DNA of 6,525 bases from Sulfurovum sp. (GTDB lineage: Bacteria; Campylobacterota; Campylobacteria; Campylobacterales; Sulfurovaceae). Below the pieces are notes generated by a model. The model was not told where the DNA came from. It saw only the letters and a program-made list of their open reading frames with translations, and searched no databases. Below, in pieces: positions 5,919 through 6,525 of this stretch (positions are counted from its first letter, which is position 1; the number at the start of each line of letters is the position of its first letter). A program made the position numbers and the translations under genes. The DNA lies in the NCBI GenBank assembly GCA_015661795.1, contig DQVJ01000033.1:1-6525 (forward strand), read 5' to 3'.

Positions 5919-6525
5919 TTGAAAAAAATACTGCTGGTCTTCGGGACAAGACCTGAAGCGATCAAAATGGTACCACTAATTAAACTTTTACAAGAAAAAG
6001 AGAATTTTCATATTAAACTATGTATCACCGCACAACACCGTGAGATGCTTGACCAGGTTTTAACATTGTTTGATATATCTCCAGATTATGACTTAAATAT
6101 TATGAAGTCAGATCAGGACCTTTATGATATCTCTTCTCGTATTTTACTGGGCTTGCGAAGTGTTTTGAGGGGCTTTAACCCAGACCTTGTTCTCGTTCAT
6201 GGAGACACAACTACAAGTATGATAGCAGCCTTAGCTGCATTGTATGAACAAATACCCGTAGGGCATGTAGAAGCAGGTTTACGAACGGGAGATATCTATA
6301 GTCCCTGGCCTGAAGAAGCCAACCGTAAAATGATCTCCACCCTCGCACAGCATCATTTTTCGCCTACAGAAGAAAGTAAAGCACACTTGCTAAAAGAAAA
6401 TGTCGATGCCAATAAAATTATAGTTACGGGAAATACAGTCATAGATACACTTTTTTTGATACTTGATGAGATAGAGAAAAAAGAGGGGATGAAAGAATCT
6501 ATCGTTACTGCTATATCAACGCAAT
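5919..6525 (+). CDS. wecB: UDP-N-acetylglucosamine 2-epimerase (non-hydrolysing), N-terminal part
   Basis: This enzyme interconverts UDP-GlcNAc and UDP-ManNAc in the cytoplasm and so supplies ManNAc for surface polysaccharides. The window holds 202 codons of an expected 370 or so; the 3' part lies beyond the edge. The start is TTG, read as Met, giving MKKILLVFGTRPEAIKMVPL, the signature family N-terminus. Further motifs are TAQHREML at 37-44, HGDTTT at 94-99, HVEAGLRTGD at 116-125, PWPEEANRK at 129-137 and GNTVIDTL at 171-178. Asp96, Glu118 and Glu132 correspond to the catalytic Asp95, Glu117 and Glu131 of E. coli WecB. The catalytic His near 213 is outside the window. It follows the barrel gene by 14 bases with no terminator, so it is probably co-transcribed. 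It may serve this polymer, or belong to a neighbouring surface-sugar cluster. No frameshift is seen in the visible part. Confidence 0.95.
   Translation, partial: MKKILLVFGTRPEAIKMVPLIKLLQEKENFHIKLCITAQHREMLDQVLTLFDISPDYDLNIMKSDQDLYDISSRILLGLRSVLRGFNPDLVLVHGDTTTSMIAALAALYEQIPVGHVEAGLRTGDIYSPWPEEANRKMISTLAQHHFSPTEESKAHLLKENVDANKIIVTGNTVIDTLFLILDEIEKKEGMKESIVTAISTQ

Noticed and set aside
1..6525. CRISPR array, tRNA, rRNA, insertion sequence or attachment site
   Set aside because: No direct-repeat arrays, RNA gene signatures, transposase motifs or terminal inverted repeats were seen on either strand.

Overview
The window is AT-rich, with tightly packed genes that all read on the + strand. Proteins are rich in Lys, Ile and Phe, ribosome binding sites are strong AAGGA/GGAGG types, and there are no long gaps. 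Together with a bactofilin-like protein and an atypical deacetylase, this suggests a free-living Campylobacterota member (Sulfurovum/Sulfurimonas-like). That placement is an inference from composition and gene style; no marker gene is present to settle it.

Layout: bases 1-75 hold a probable promoter and the first ribosome binding site. Six genes follow with almost no space between them: (1) a polytopic membrane protein of unknown family, 76-840; (2) a processive family-2 glycosyltransferase of the BcsA/PgaC/hyaluronan synthase type, 828-2102; (3) a membrane-anchored bactofilin-like protein with two beta-repeat blocks, 2095-3129; (4) a membrane-anchored protein with an N-terminal Rossmann-like domain and a C-terminal CE4-like polysaccharide deacetylase domain, 3126-4967; (5) a YaiO-like outer-membrane beta-barrel, 5002-5904; (6) the first 202 codons of a non-hydrolysing UDP-GlcNAc 2-epimerase (WecB/MnaA family), starting at a TTG at 5919 and running off the window. 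Genes 1-4 overlap by 13, 8 and 4 bases, and genes 5 and 6 follow after 34 and 14 bases. No terminator is visible between them, so this looks like one operon.

How they may work together: the epimerase could supply UDP-ManNAc (or link to a UDP-HexNAc pool), and the glycosyltransferase could polymerise and translocate a hexosamine-type polymer across the inner membrane. Gene 1 may be a membrane partner of the synthase. The deacetylase-like protein would trim acetyl groups in the periplasm, and the YaiO-like barrel would act at the outer membrane. The bactofilin-like protein, predicted to face the cytoplasm, could place or scaffold the machine. The parts resemble synthase-dependent exopolysaccharide systems (Pga, Pel, cellulose; also the E. 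coli yaiO/yaiP/yaiS neighbourhood), but the combination matches none of them. It lacks a PgaA/BcsC/PelB-type TPR exporter, a PilZ domain, and PelF or PelG. The main point of interest is a candidate exopolysaccharide synthase-deacetylase-exporter operon with its own bactofilin. A second is a G7 tract inside the deacetylase gene that could permit phase variation.
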